From a virus, in the IMG/VR virus record IMGVR_UViG_3300031823_000001, positions 97,741-161,740 of that record: a stretch of 64,000 nt of DNA; one strand, 5' to 3'. The position numbers and the translations under genes were made by a program. Within the stretch, counting starts at the first letter, position 1. Every line of letters starts with the position of its first letter. The notes under the pieces were generated by a model. It was not told the DNA's origin. It saw nothing but the letters and a program-made list of their open reading frames with translations, and made no database searches. Positions 16,217-23,538 of the stretch are shown here, piece by piece.

Positions 16217-16957
16217 ATGACCGAGACGGACGAGCGGGCGGCGGGCACTGCCAAGGAGCTTGAGCAGGTAGCCCCCGGCTCGCTGGCGTACGCGACGGCG
16301 ACAGACCCGACCAAGAAGTGGGACCTCGCGAAGCTGGCCGGGATGCTCGGCGGCGACGCGGAGCCCCCGAAGGTCACCCCGCAGCCCAAGCCGGCCGAGC
16401 CGGTGAAGATCACCCCGGAACTGAGGGCGGCCCTGCGCCGGCTCCCCGAGGTGTTCGGCGGCGTGGCCCCGACTGAGCCCCGCAAGCTGGAGGCCGCCGA
16501 AGTCAAGCGGCTCACCGACGAGCGCGACGTGCTCAGCCAGGTGATCACCGCCCTGGGCAACCGGGACAAGGACATCGACGAGGCCATGCGCACCCACATG
16601 GACTACCTGGCCCCCGAGGGCGCCCCGGTGATCGCCGACGGCGTGGCCAAGGGCCACCGGCTCCTCGCTAAGGACGGCGAGCCCTTCGAGGTTCCCGTCG
16701 AGGGCTACGAGGACGCCTGGCAGCAGCGCAAGGTGCACGGCCGGGCCGACATGAGCATCGGCGTCCTCGCCGACCTCCTGGTGGCGGAAAAGATCACCAA
16801 GGAGGAGTTCATGTCCCTCACCGCGCAGGTGCGGGTCCTGGACGAGGACAGGATCAAGCGGGCGGTCCGAAGGAACCCGGCCCGGGTCCTGTCCATCCTC
16901 AAGGCGATCACCCTCCGCAAGGGCGACACCGCCCAACTGGTGCCGCCGAAGAAGTAG
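16217..16957 (+). CDS. Hypothetical protein, 246 aa
   Basis: It has its own promoter copy and a strong ribosome site. A Pro-rich segment near residues 55-75 (PPKVTPQPKPAEPVK) is followed by a helical domain (EAAEVKRLTDERDVLSQVI, then RDKDIDEAMRTHMDY) and a C-terminal region rich in basic residues (DRIKRAVRRNPARVLSILK). No family was recognised. It precedes a probable DNA-binding protein and a 5'-3' exonuclease, so a role in early DNA metabolism is possible but unproven. Confidence 0.6.
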   Translation: MTETDERAAGTAKELEQVAPGSLAYATATDPTKKWDLAKLAGMLGGDAEPPKVTPQPKPAEPVKITPELRAALRRLPEVFGGVAPTEPRKLEAAEVKRLTDERDVLSQVITALGNRDKDIDEAMRTHMDYLAPEGAPVIADGVAKGHRLLAKDGEPFEVPVEGYEDAWQQRKVHGRADMSIGVLADLLVAEKITKEEFMSLTAQVRVLDEDRIKRAVRRNPARVLSILKAITLRKGDTAQLVPPKK

Positions 16958-16966
16958 GCACTCCGG

Positions 16967-17000
16967 GGACGCCCGGCCCCTGACCGGGGGCCGGGCGTCC
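16967..17000 (+). terminator. Strong hairpin, probable terminator or attenuator
   Basis: A perfect 14-bp GC-rich stem with a short loop (arms 16967-16980 and 16987-17000) lacks a U tract. It sits between the unknown gene and the next ribosome site. Confidence 0.55.
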
Positions 17001-17018
17001 TCCCGTACCAAGAGAGAG

Positions 17019-17447
17019 ATGATGACAATCGAAACGAACGTCGTCCCCGCTGAGGCCGTTCCGCCGTTCATGGTCACCGAAGAGATGATCAACGAGCGCG
17101 ACTGGAGCCGGGGGCAGGCGCCTTTCTACCGGGTGGCGGAGGTGGCGAAGTTCTTCTTCGGCATGTCCGAGTCGTGGCTGCGGCTGAAACTGCGGCCGGA
17201 CGAAGACCACCCCGACACCTGGTTCGTCCTGCGCGGGGAGCGGATCGACATCCGTCGCAACAACCCGGACAAGGACGACTCCTCGCGCGTCTTCACTCTC
17301 GCGGACATCGAGCCCATGGCATGGTCCCTGCGCCGCTTCGGTGCGATCAGCAGGCTGCGCCTCGCCCAGATCCTGCGGGTAGTAGAAGCGGAGGCGTTCC
17401 TGTACGGGCTGTTCACGCCCCCGGCGCCTGAGGAAGAGCCCGAGTGA
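17019..17447 (+). CDS. MerR-like helix-turn-helix protein
   Basis: 142 residues; ATG at 17019 (or 17022) follows AGAGAGA. The segment YRVAEVAKFFFGMSESWLRL resembles the N-terminal helix-turn-helix of MerR/excisionase-type proteins, and VFTLADIEPMAWSLRRFGAI resembles the following wing and helix. DNA binding as a regulator or recombination accessory factor is inferred. The gene overlaps the exonuclease gene by four bases. Confidence 0.5.
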   Translation: MMTIETNVVPAEAVPPFMVTEEMINERDWSRGQAPFYRVAEVAKFFFGMSESWLRLKLRPDEDHPDTWFVLRGERIDIRRNNPDKDDSSRVFTLADIEPMAWSLRRFGAISRLRLAQILRVVEAEAFLYGLFTPPAPEEEPE

Positions 17448-18322
17448 CGGCGCCTCCTCCGCTGATGGCGGTGGACGGCACCGGGCTGCTGGTCCGGTGC
17501 TCCCGGGCCGCCGCCCGCACCGGGATGCACGCCCCCGACGGCACGCCCACGGGAGCGCTGACGCTGTTCGTCGGCTCCCTGGCGTCCATGGTGCGGGAGG
17601 TCCGGCCGTTGTACTTCCTGGTCGCCTGGGACGGGGCGAACGGGAGGGCCTGGCGGCGCGCGATCTGCCCGGAGTACAAGGCCAACAGGCTTCCGTTCCC
17701 GGACAAGCGCCCGGTGGAGAGCGAGCAGGTACGCGAGTTCTGCACTGCCGCAGGGATCGCCCAGTGGTGCATGGACGACTTCGAGGCGGACGACCTGCTT
17801 GCCGCCGCCGCCCGGCTGTCCGGCCGGGACCTCCCGGGCTGCGACGTGGTGCTGTGCTCCGACGACCGCGACGTGCTCCAGCTCATCGAGCCGGGCCGGG
17901 TGCGCGTGCGCACCTTCGGCAGCGGCGGCATGACAGCCGACACCCTGAGCGTCATCGAAGAGTGGGGCGTCTACCCGGAGCACCTGCCGTCCCTGCGCGC
18001 CCTCGCGGGCGACCCGAGCGACGGAATCCCCGGGCTGCCCGGGGTGGGCCCGGTGAGGGCCGCACTGATGCTCCAGCAGGCCGGGTTCTCCTGGCCGCTG
18101 CCGGAGGCGGTTCTTCCCGACCCGGCGCAGCACGCGCAGGCACAGGCATGGCACGACATCATGACCCTGCACGGCGCCCCGGAGACCCCCGAAGGCCACG
18201 ATGCTACCGGAATCCTTGATATCCGCCAGACAGCCTGGACGCGCGGTAACATCCTCCCCGTACTTGAAAAGTACGGGATGCGTGTTTTGGCGGAAAGGTG
18301 GTCGAAAAGCGCTCTCTGGTAA
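17444..18322 (+). CDS. 5'-3' exonuclease / flap endonuclease (PIN-like, Pol I N-domain family)
   Basis: 292 residues, GTG start coupled to the upstream gene. Recognisable nuclease motifs are MAVDGTGLLVRC (first metal Asp), DDFEADDLLAAAA (metal cluster), VLCSDDRDVLQLI (third acidic group), and the helix-three-turn-helix region DPSDGIPGLPGVGPVRAALM. Such enzymes remove RNA primers and flaps or digest DNA 5'-3'. Length is close to the usual 290-residue phage form. It precedes the primase-helicase gene. Confidence 0.85.
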   Translation: MTAPPPLMAVDGTGLLVRCSRAAARTGMHAPDGTPTGALTLFVGSLASMVREVRPLYFLVAWDGANGRAWRRAICPEYKANRLPFPDKRPVESEQVREFCTAAGIAQWCMDDFEADDLLAAAARLSGRDLPGCDVVLCSDDRDVLQLIEPGRVRVRTFGSGGMTADTLSVIEEWGVYPEHLPSLRALAGDPSDGIPGLPGVGPVRAALMLQQAGFSWPLPEAVLPDPAQHAQAQAWHDIMTLHGAPETPEGHDATGILDIRQTAWTRGNILPVLEKYGMRVLAERWSKSALW

Positions 18323-18334
18323 TTAAAGTTCAGC

Positions 18335-18364
18335 TTGACCGGCGCATTATCCCGGTCATAGCCT
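18335..18364 (+). promoter_or_regulatory. Host-type promoter candidate for the replication block
   Basis: TTGACC, an 18-base spacer and TAGCCT fit the Streptomyces housekeeping consensus. It lies in the 128-base gap before 18451 and differs from the 19-bp phage element. Confidence 0.4.
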
Positions 18365-18373
18365 CTCCCTACA

Positions 18374-18407
18374 CGGCGTGAATTCCCCGAGCGGGGGCCA
18401 GACGCCG
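18374..18407 (+). promoter_or_regulatory. Leader hairpin
   Basis: CGGCGT at 18374-18379 pairs with ACGCCG at 18402-18407, with an inner CCCC/GGGG stem. It would lie in the untranslated leader of the gene at 18451. Function unknown. Confidence 0.35.
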
Positions 18408-18450
18408 CTTCAGCCTTTTGCGGTTCCTCAACCTGAAAGGTCAGTGAGTC

Positions 18451-18762
18451 ATGTCGCCGACTCTCGACTTTGCACTGCCGTCCCCTCAGACGGTCACCCG
18501 GGACTCTTTCCCGGGATTCGTCCAGGACGAGATCCTCCGGACCTCCGGACCCCAGCCTCCCTGCCCGGCCGCCCGGGACATCCTCTTCGCCTTCTGGGAC
18601 CGATTCGGCCCGAGCAAGACGATGGACGTGTGCTCCCTCGTGTTCGGCCCGCAGCACCGTGGTATCTGGCGCAGCGCGCCGGTTACCCCGCTGCGCTTCG
18701 CCGAGCGCCAGGACGAGTTCTTCGCGCTCCCGCTCCTGGAGGGCGGTGACTGCCTTGAGTGA
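18451..18762 (+). CDS. Hypothetical protein, 103 aa
   Basis: ATG follows GAAAGGTCAGTGAG. A helical protein with no membrane segment; PCPAARDILFAFWDRFGPSK and MDVCSLVFG are the most distinctive parts. It overlaps the primase-helicase gene by 17 bases and shares its promoter, so a helper role in replication initiation is possible. Confidence 0.6.
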   Translation: MSPTLDFALPSPQTVTRDSFPGFVQDEILRTSGPQPPCPAARDILFAFWDRFGPSKTMDVCSLVFGPQHRGIWRSAPVTPLRFAERQDEFFALPLLEGGDCLE

Positions 18763-21157
18763 GGAGATCGCCGGCGGCGACCTCGGCACCGGCTACCTGA
18801 CCCCCCCGGAGGAAGACCGCCGCGCCGAGCTGTGCAGCGCAGCGCTTCACTACGCCCGCGACCTGCGCTTCGCTGTCATCCCCGTCCGGTGGATGGAGAA
18901 CGGCGCGTGCTCCTGCCCGCGCGGGATCGAGTGCCCGTCCCCGGGCAAGCACCCGGTGCACGAGCACTGGCCCGACACCGCCACCGCCGACCCGCTGGAG
19001 GTGGCGCACTGGTGGCGGCCGGTGCCGCCGGACGCCAACCCGTCCGAGTGGTGGCCGAAGGCGAACATCGGCATCGTGACCGGCCGCAAGTCCGGCATCT
19101 GGGTGCTCGACGTGGACTCCTACAACGGCGGGGACCACCGGCTCGCCGGGTACGAGAACCGCCACGGCGACCTCCCCGAGACACGCCTGCACCGCACCGG
19201 CTCCAACGGCGTGCACTACTTCTTCGCCCACCCCGGGTTCGACGTCCGCAACAACGCCAGCACGATGCTCGGCCAGGGCCTTGACCTGCGCGGCGAGCGC
19301 GGCTTCGTCGTCGCTCCCCCCTCGGTGTCCGCCAAGGGCATCTACGAGCTGAACCCCGCGCACGACATCGCCCCGGCAGCCGCCCCGGCGTGGCTGCTCG
19401 ACCTGCTGCGCGAGTACGACAAGCAGCAGAACGGCGAGGCGCTCGCGGGCAGGATGCCCGAGATCGCCGGGTCCGGCACCCGCCGGTACGCGGAGGCGGC
19501 GCTGCGCGCGGAGGCCGAGCGGATGCGCAAGGCCGGCCCGGGCTACCGCAACGACACTCTCAACCAGTGCGCGTTCAGCCTCGGCACTCTCGGCGGGGCC
19601 GGGCTCCTGGAGGAGGCCACGGCATTCGCCGCGCTGCGCGAGGCCGCCTGCGACTCCGGGCTGGGCGAAGGCGAGATCCGGGCTACCTTCATGTCCGGCT
19701 GGAAGGCCGGCCTGGAGAACCCCCGGCAGGTGCAGTGGCAGGCCATGCAGGGCGAGTGGCCGACCCGCGCCCGCACCGAGTTCGGCCTGGCCGACAGGTT
19801 CGCCGACCACTGGGGAGAGCTGGTGCGCTGGTGCCCGGAGCGCGCCACCTGGATGACTTACCACCAGGGCGTCTGGATGACCGACGCCCCGCAGGCGGGC
19901 GAGTGGTACGCCCAGATGATGATCCGCTCGCTGGAGGACACCGAGGGACTGTCCTACGAGGAGGAACCGGGAACCGCTCCCGACGGGGAGACCGAGACGC
20001 CGTCCCCGCGCGCCATGTTCAGCGAGTGGGTCGCCAAGCAGCAGACGAGGAAGGCGGTCAGCGCCGCCGCCCGGCTGGCGACCGGCCTTCCCCTGATGCG
20101 CATGGCCCAGTCCACCTTCGACGTGGACCCGATGAAGCTGAACGTCAGGAACGGCGTGGTTGACCTGGCGACCGGGGAGTGCACCGAGCACTCTCCGGAC
20201 TACCGGATGACTCTCCAGGCGAATGCGTACTACCGCCGGGGCGAGGCCGCGCCGCAGTGGGACGAGTTCCTGCGGCGGGTGCAGCCTGACCCGGAGATGC
20301 GCGCTTACCTCCAGCGGGTAGCCGGCTACTGCGCGACCGGCCGTACCGACGAGCAGGCCATGTTCCTGTGGCACGGCTCGGGGGCGAACGGCAAGTCCGT
20401 CGCCCAGGCGGTTCTCGCCCACGTGCTGGGCGGCTACGCGCAGACGATGCCGGTGTCCACCCTGATGGCCAGCTCCATGGACGACCGCATCCCCAACGAC
20501 GTTGCCCGGATGGCGGGCAAGCGGTTCCTGGTGGCCAGCGAGACCAAGGCAGGCAGGGCCCTCGACGAGCCGCGCCTGAAGCAGCTCACCGGAGGGGACA
20601 CGATCGCGGCCCGGTACATGCGGGCCGAGTACTTCGAGTTCAAGCCGGTCGGCAAGATCCAGCTCACCACCAACCACCTGCCGAAGATGAGCGACGACGC
20701 GGCCACCTGGCGGCGCATCCACCTGATCCTGTGGGGCGTCGTCATCCCTGAGCACGAGCGGGACGGCTTCCTCCAGGAGCGGCTGATCGCGGAGGAGTCC
20801 GCCGGCATCCTCAACTGGATCATCGAGGGGGCCCTGGCCTGGCAGGCAGACGGCCTGAACCCGCCGGAGGGCGTGCTGGCGGCCAAGGAGGCCTACCGCG
20901 TCGAGGAGGACGTGGTGCAGCAGTTCATCGAGGCGATGATCGACGTGGTGGACCCGGTGGCCCGGCACGTGGGCCGCAGCACGGCGGAGATCCACTCGGC
21001 CTTCGAGAACTGGGCGGCCAGCGAGCACCTCGGGGCGGACGGCAAGCTCGGACAGAGGGCGCTGACCTCGCGGCTGCGGAAGCGCGGCTTCGAGTACGTG
21101 CGAAGGGGCGGCTGGGCCGGGTTCCCGGGGCTCCAGGTGAGGTCGCTCCTGGGCTGA
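18746..21157 (+). CDS. PrimPol-SF3 helicase (primase-polymerase fused to D5-type helicase)
   Basis: 803 residues from GTG 18746 (TTG 18755 also possible). The N-terminal bifunctional primase/polymerase domain includes CSCPRGIECPSPGKHP, GIVTGRKSGIWVLDVDS (catalytic D-x-D) and a basic/His motif TGSNGVHYFFAHPG. The C-terminal half is a superfamily 3 helicase with Walker A GSGANGKSVAQAV near residue 545, an ASETKAG region and LTTNHLPKMSDD as the sensor motif. Such fusions prime and unwind at phage and plasmid origins. A repeat-rich, AT-richer region follows directly and may be the origin. Confidence 0.85.
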   Translation: MTALSEEIAGGDLGTGYLTPPEEDRRAELCSAALHYARDLRFAVIPVRWMENGACSCPRGIECPSPGKHPVHEHWPDTATADPLEVAHWWRPVPPDANPSEWWPKANIGIVTGRKSGIWVLDVDSYNGGDHRLAGYENRHGDLPETRLHRTGSNGVHYFFAHPGFDVRNNASTMLGQGLDLRGERGFVVAPPSVSAKGIYELNPAHDIAPAAAPAWLLDLLREYDKQQNGEALAGRMPEIAGSGTRRYAEAALRAEAERMRKAGPGYRNDTLNQCAFSLGTLGGAGLLEEATAFAALREAACDSGLGEGEIRATFMSGWKAGLENPRQVQWQAMQGEWPTRARTEFGLADRFADHWGELVRWCPERATWMTYHQGVWMTDAPQAGEWYAQMMIRSLEDTEGLSYEEEPGTAPDGETETPSPRAMFSEWVAKQQTRKAVSAAARLATGLPLMRMAQSTFDVDPMKLNVRNGVVDLATGECTEHSPDYRMTLQANAYYRRGEAAPQWDEFLRRVQPDPEMRAYLQRVAGYCATGRTDEQAMFLWHGSGANGKSVAQAVLAHVLGGYAQTMPVSTLMASSMDDRIPNDVARMAGKRFLVASETKAGRALDEPRLKQLTGGDTIAARYMRAEYFEFKPVGKIQLTTNHLPKMSDDAATWRRIHLILWGVVIPEHERDGFLQERLIAEESAGILNWIIEGALAWQADGLNPPEGVLAAKEAYRVEEDVVQQFIEAMIDVVDPVARHVGRSTAEIHSAFENWAASEHLGADGKLGQRALTSRLRKRGFEYVRRGGWAGFPGLQVRSLLG

Positions 21158-21158
21158 C

Positions 21159-21319
21159 GTGCAATCTTGCCGGGGTCCTGTGCAATCCGGTGTGCACATT
21201 TTGTGCAGAACATGTTTTCGGTAAAACTGAATAACAGGCGAAGTGTGCACATGTGCAATCTTTACCCCGCTGATCCTCCAGAAAAAAATCCGGAGGATCG
21301 TACGGGCATGTAATTGCAC
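21159..21319 (+). repeat. GTGCA iterons, candidate replication origin
   Basis: The 232-base gap after the primase-helicase gene is AT-richer than its surroundings and holds GTGCA at 21159, 21180, 21192, 21203, 21245 and 21253 and its complement at 21315. Three extend to GTGCAATC and two form the palindrome TGTGCACA. An initiator-binding array is inferred from this layout and the adjacent PrimPol-helicase. Confidence 0.45.
21272..21299 (+). other. Hairpin with A-rich loop
   Basis: GATCCTCC at 21272-21279 pairs with GGAGGATC at 21292-21299; the loop is mostly A. It lies inside the iteron region and could be a terminator for the upstream gene or part of an origin structure. Confidence 0.45.
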
Positions 21320-21389
21320 ATACCGGATTTACGGCTGCATAAGTCACTTTAATACTGCGCAGTACCATATCCGCAAAGGAGGAAACACC

Positions 21390-21572
21390 ATGGCAATCCG
21401 CAAGACAGGGGCCGTCACCGGCCAGGTCACCGAGGTGGAGCAGGAGCCGCAGGAGCAGATCTCCGCCACGGCCGCCCGCTGGCCGCAGGACTACGAAGCC
21501 GCCCCCGTCACCTGGGACGACATCCAGGAGGAAGCCCTGGCGGCCGAGAACAAGGCGGCCGACCAGGAGTGA
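21390..21572 (+). CDS. Small acidic hypothetical protein, 60 aa
   Basis: ATG follows AAAGGAGGAAACACC, a strong ribosome site. The product is acidic (EVEQEPQEQ, WDDIQEEALAAENKAADQE) and probably partly disordered. It overlaps the J-like gene by four bases. Function unknown. Confidence 0.6.
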   Translation: MAIRKTGAVTGQVTEVEQEPQEQISATAARWPQDYEAAPVTWDDIQEEALAAENKAADQE

Positions 21573-22498
21573 ACGGCCCGTTCGCCTTCCGTGGCCCTGA
21601 CGGGGAGATCGACCTGGAGGAGGCCCTCGGGCCGCACCTCCGGCACTACGTCGCGGTCATGGTGTCGGGCGCGAACGGGTCGAGAGCGCAGGTCCTGGCC
21701 ATCGGCCGCACCGAGACGCCGCACGGGACCCTGCTCCGCCAGGGGTTCGGCCGCCCTGTCCGGGCGTCCTCGTGCGGCGAGGTTGTCCGGCAGCCGCAGT
21801 GGTCGTGGGACGTCTGCGCTTACTACCTGCTCCTCGGAGTCCGCTGGACGGCGGCCAAGCGGGAAATCCGCCTCGCCTACAAGGCACTGTGGAAGCGGTC
21901 GGGCGGCGTGCAGGACGAGCGGCTCACCTACGCGGTCTCCCAGCTCACCGACGACCGGGTGCGCCGCGCCTACGACCTGGTGCCGCTCGGGGGCGTCTTC
22001 CTGCGCGACCGGGACACCGCCGAGCGGCTCAAGAAGGCTGCGGTCGCCGAGGCGGTCCGCCGGATGACCGAGGAGGGCGAGGAGTTCACCGCCGACGAGG
22101 TGCTGGAGGAGATGGGGCTCCGCAACGAGCCGGCGCCCCCGCAGAGCGCGAAGCCGCCGGAAGAGGCGCCGCCGGGGCGCCAGGAGCCACCGGAGAGCCG
22201 CTGGGGACTGGCGTGGGGTCATTACCTGCTGTCCGGCCCCCAGGGCCCCCCGCAGGCTGACGCGGCTCTCCTGGAGGCCTGGCAGGGCCTGGTCGCCGCC
22301 GCGCTGCGCGAGCGCGGGATCAGCACCGGCTTCGCCGTCGGAGTCGGCTTCGGCGACACCCCTAAAGTGTTGCGCGATATCAATGAACCCTGTATCTTCG
22401 TGATGACAGAAAAAGGGGCTAGCCCGGATAAGGCGAGAGACGCCGTGGAAATGGGCATATCCCTTGGCTACGTCGGAAACAACGCAGGAGGGAATTAA
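21569..22498 (+). CDS. J-domain-like protein, 309 aa
   Basis: GTG start coupled to the previous stop. Residues about 70-145 (YYLLLGVRWTAAKREIRLAYKALW then LTYAVSQLTDDRVRRAYDLV) follow the DnaJ pattern Y-x-x-L-G-V...I-R-x-A-Y...L-x-D-x-x-R-R-A-Y-D, but the HPD tripeptide that activates Hsp70 is missing. A Pro-rich hinge (residues 185-205) leads to a mixed alpha/beta C-terminus. Phage J-like proteins may remodel replication complexes; without HPD, DnaK activation is doubtful. Position between primase-helicase and polymerase suggests a replisome accessory. Confidence 0.55.
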   Translation: MNGPFAFRGPDGEIDLEEALGPHLRHYVAVMVSGANGSRAQVLAIGRTETPHGTLLRQGFGRPVRASSCGEVVRQPQWSWDVCAYYLLLGVRWTAAKREIRLAYKALWKRSGGVQDERLTYAVSQLTDDRVRRAYDLVPLGGVFLRDRDTAERLKKAAVAEAVRRMTEEGEEFTADEVLEEMGLRNEPAPPQSAKPPEEAPPGRQEPPESRWGLAWGHYLLSGPQGPPQADAALLEAWQGLVAAALRERGISTGFAVGVGFGDTPKVLRDINEPCIFVMTEKGASPDKARDAVEMGISLGYVGNNAGGN

Positions 22499-22500
22499 CA

Positions 22501-23469
22501 GTGCCGAATTATTCAAAGGGCACCAAGAAGGCGGAGGAAGTCGCCGAGGAGAACCGTTCCTCGGGCTTCTACCGGGTCAAGACGATGATCATGAAGGCCG
22601 GCGAAGGGCCGTGGTATCTCCGGCTCCTCACCGACCTGGACGAGATGACGTCGGCCGACACCCACATGTTCTGCGATACCAAGCCCAAGCCTCCGGAGTT
22701 CAAGGGCGACAACTGGCCGAAGGCCATGCCGGCGGTCTGCCGGAACGACCGGATGTTCCGCGTCCTCGACGCGGACGGGCGGCCCACCGACCAGTTCGAA
22801 GAGGACGAGGAGGGCGGCGGCACCTACGGCGACTGCTACATCCACGACCGTGACCGGGGCAAGGTCCGCGAGGGCAAGTTCAAGCGGGACAAGTCCGTTC
22901 CCGACTGGCAGACCTACAGTCTGGCCGTCGTCCGCGAGCCCATCCTCGACCCGGTGAGCAAGCGCCCGATCGGCTACCGGGACGCCGAAGACGAGTTCAA
23001 GATGCCCGACGGGTCGATCAAGAAGATCCCCCGGCTGGTCATCGTCTCCCAGAAGCACCGCAACTTCTGGAGCGGCGTCGAGGCCGCGCTGTTCGAGGGC
23101 GGCCCTCTCGGCGCCCGCGACATCAGGATCACCCGCAAGGAGAACGACTACAGCTTCGGCGTGTCGTCCCCCGATCCGAAGCTGTACCCGGGGTCGGACG
23201 CGTGGAAGCGCTACACCGAGGCCATCGAGCTGGTCGGGTTCGACCTGGACGAGCACATCCTCGAACTGGCTAGCAAGGACTGGTACGACCGCTGGTTCGT
23301 CGAGGGCGCGGTCCCGAAGGACGGCTACGCCCGGTCCGAGGACACCACCGAGGAAGCCTCCGACGCCGTCGCCGGGACAGAGGCAGCCGAGAAGATCGAC
23401 CCGGAGAGGGTGGACGTCTTCGCCGAGCAGCTCAGGTCGGCCCGCTCGACGGCCGCCGCCTCAGCCTGA
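22501..23469 (+). CDS. Probable single-stranded-DNA-binding-type replication protein
   Basis: 322 residues, GTG start two bases after the J-like gene. The first 230 residues contain WYLRLLTD, a Cys/His set (HMFCDTKPKPPEF, AVCRND, YGDCYIHDRD) and the FWSGVEAALFEG stretch. The C-terminal 45 residues are acidic and Ala/Glu-rich, as in phage ssDNA-binding proteins that recruit partners through acidic tails. Similar proteins sit before polymerase genes in large actinophages. Assignment is by layout and context; no diagnostic motif proves it. Confidence 0.45.
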   Translation: MPNYSKGTKKAEEVAEENRSSGFYRVKTMIMKAGEGPWYLRLLTDLDEMTSADTHMFCDTKPKPPEFKGDNWPKAMPAVCRNDRMFRVLDADGRPTDQFEEDEEGGGTYGDCYIHDRDRGKVREGKFKRDKSVPDWQTYSLAVVREPILDPVSKRPIGYRDAEDEFKMPDGSIKKIPRLVIVSQKHRNFWSGVEAALFEGGPLGARDIRITRKENDYSFGVSSPDPKLYPGSDAWKRYTEAIELVGFDLDEHILELASKDWYDRWFVEGAVPKDGYARSEDTTEEASDAVAGTEAAEKIDPERVDVFAEQLRSARSTAAASA

Positions 23470-23479
23470 CCGTCCCCGG

Positions 23480-23523
23480 AACCCCGGCCCGCGACCTCGC
23501 ACCTGTCGCGGGCCGGGGTTTCT
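23480..23523 (+). terminator. Intrinsic terminator
   Basis: A perfect 16-bp stem (23480-23495 with 23505-23520) ends in GGGGTTTCT. It separates the ssDNA-binding-type gene from the polymerase gene and may set polymerase level by partial termination. Confidence 0.75.
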
Positions 23524-23538
23524 GGTCCTGGAGGAACG

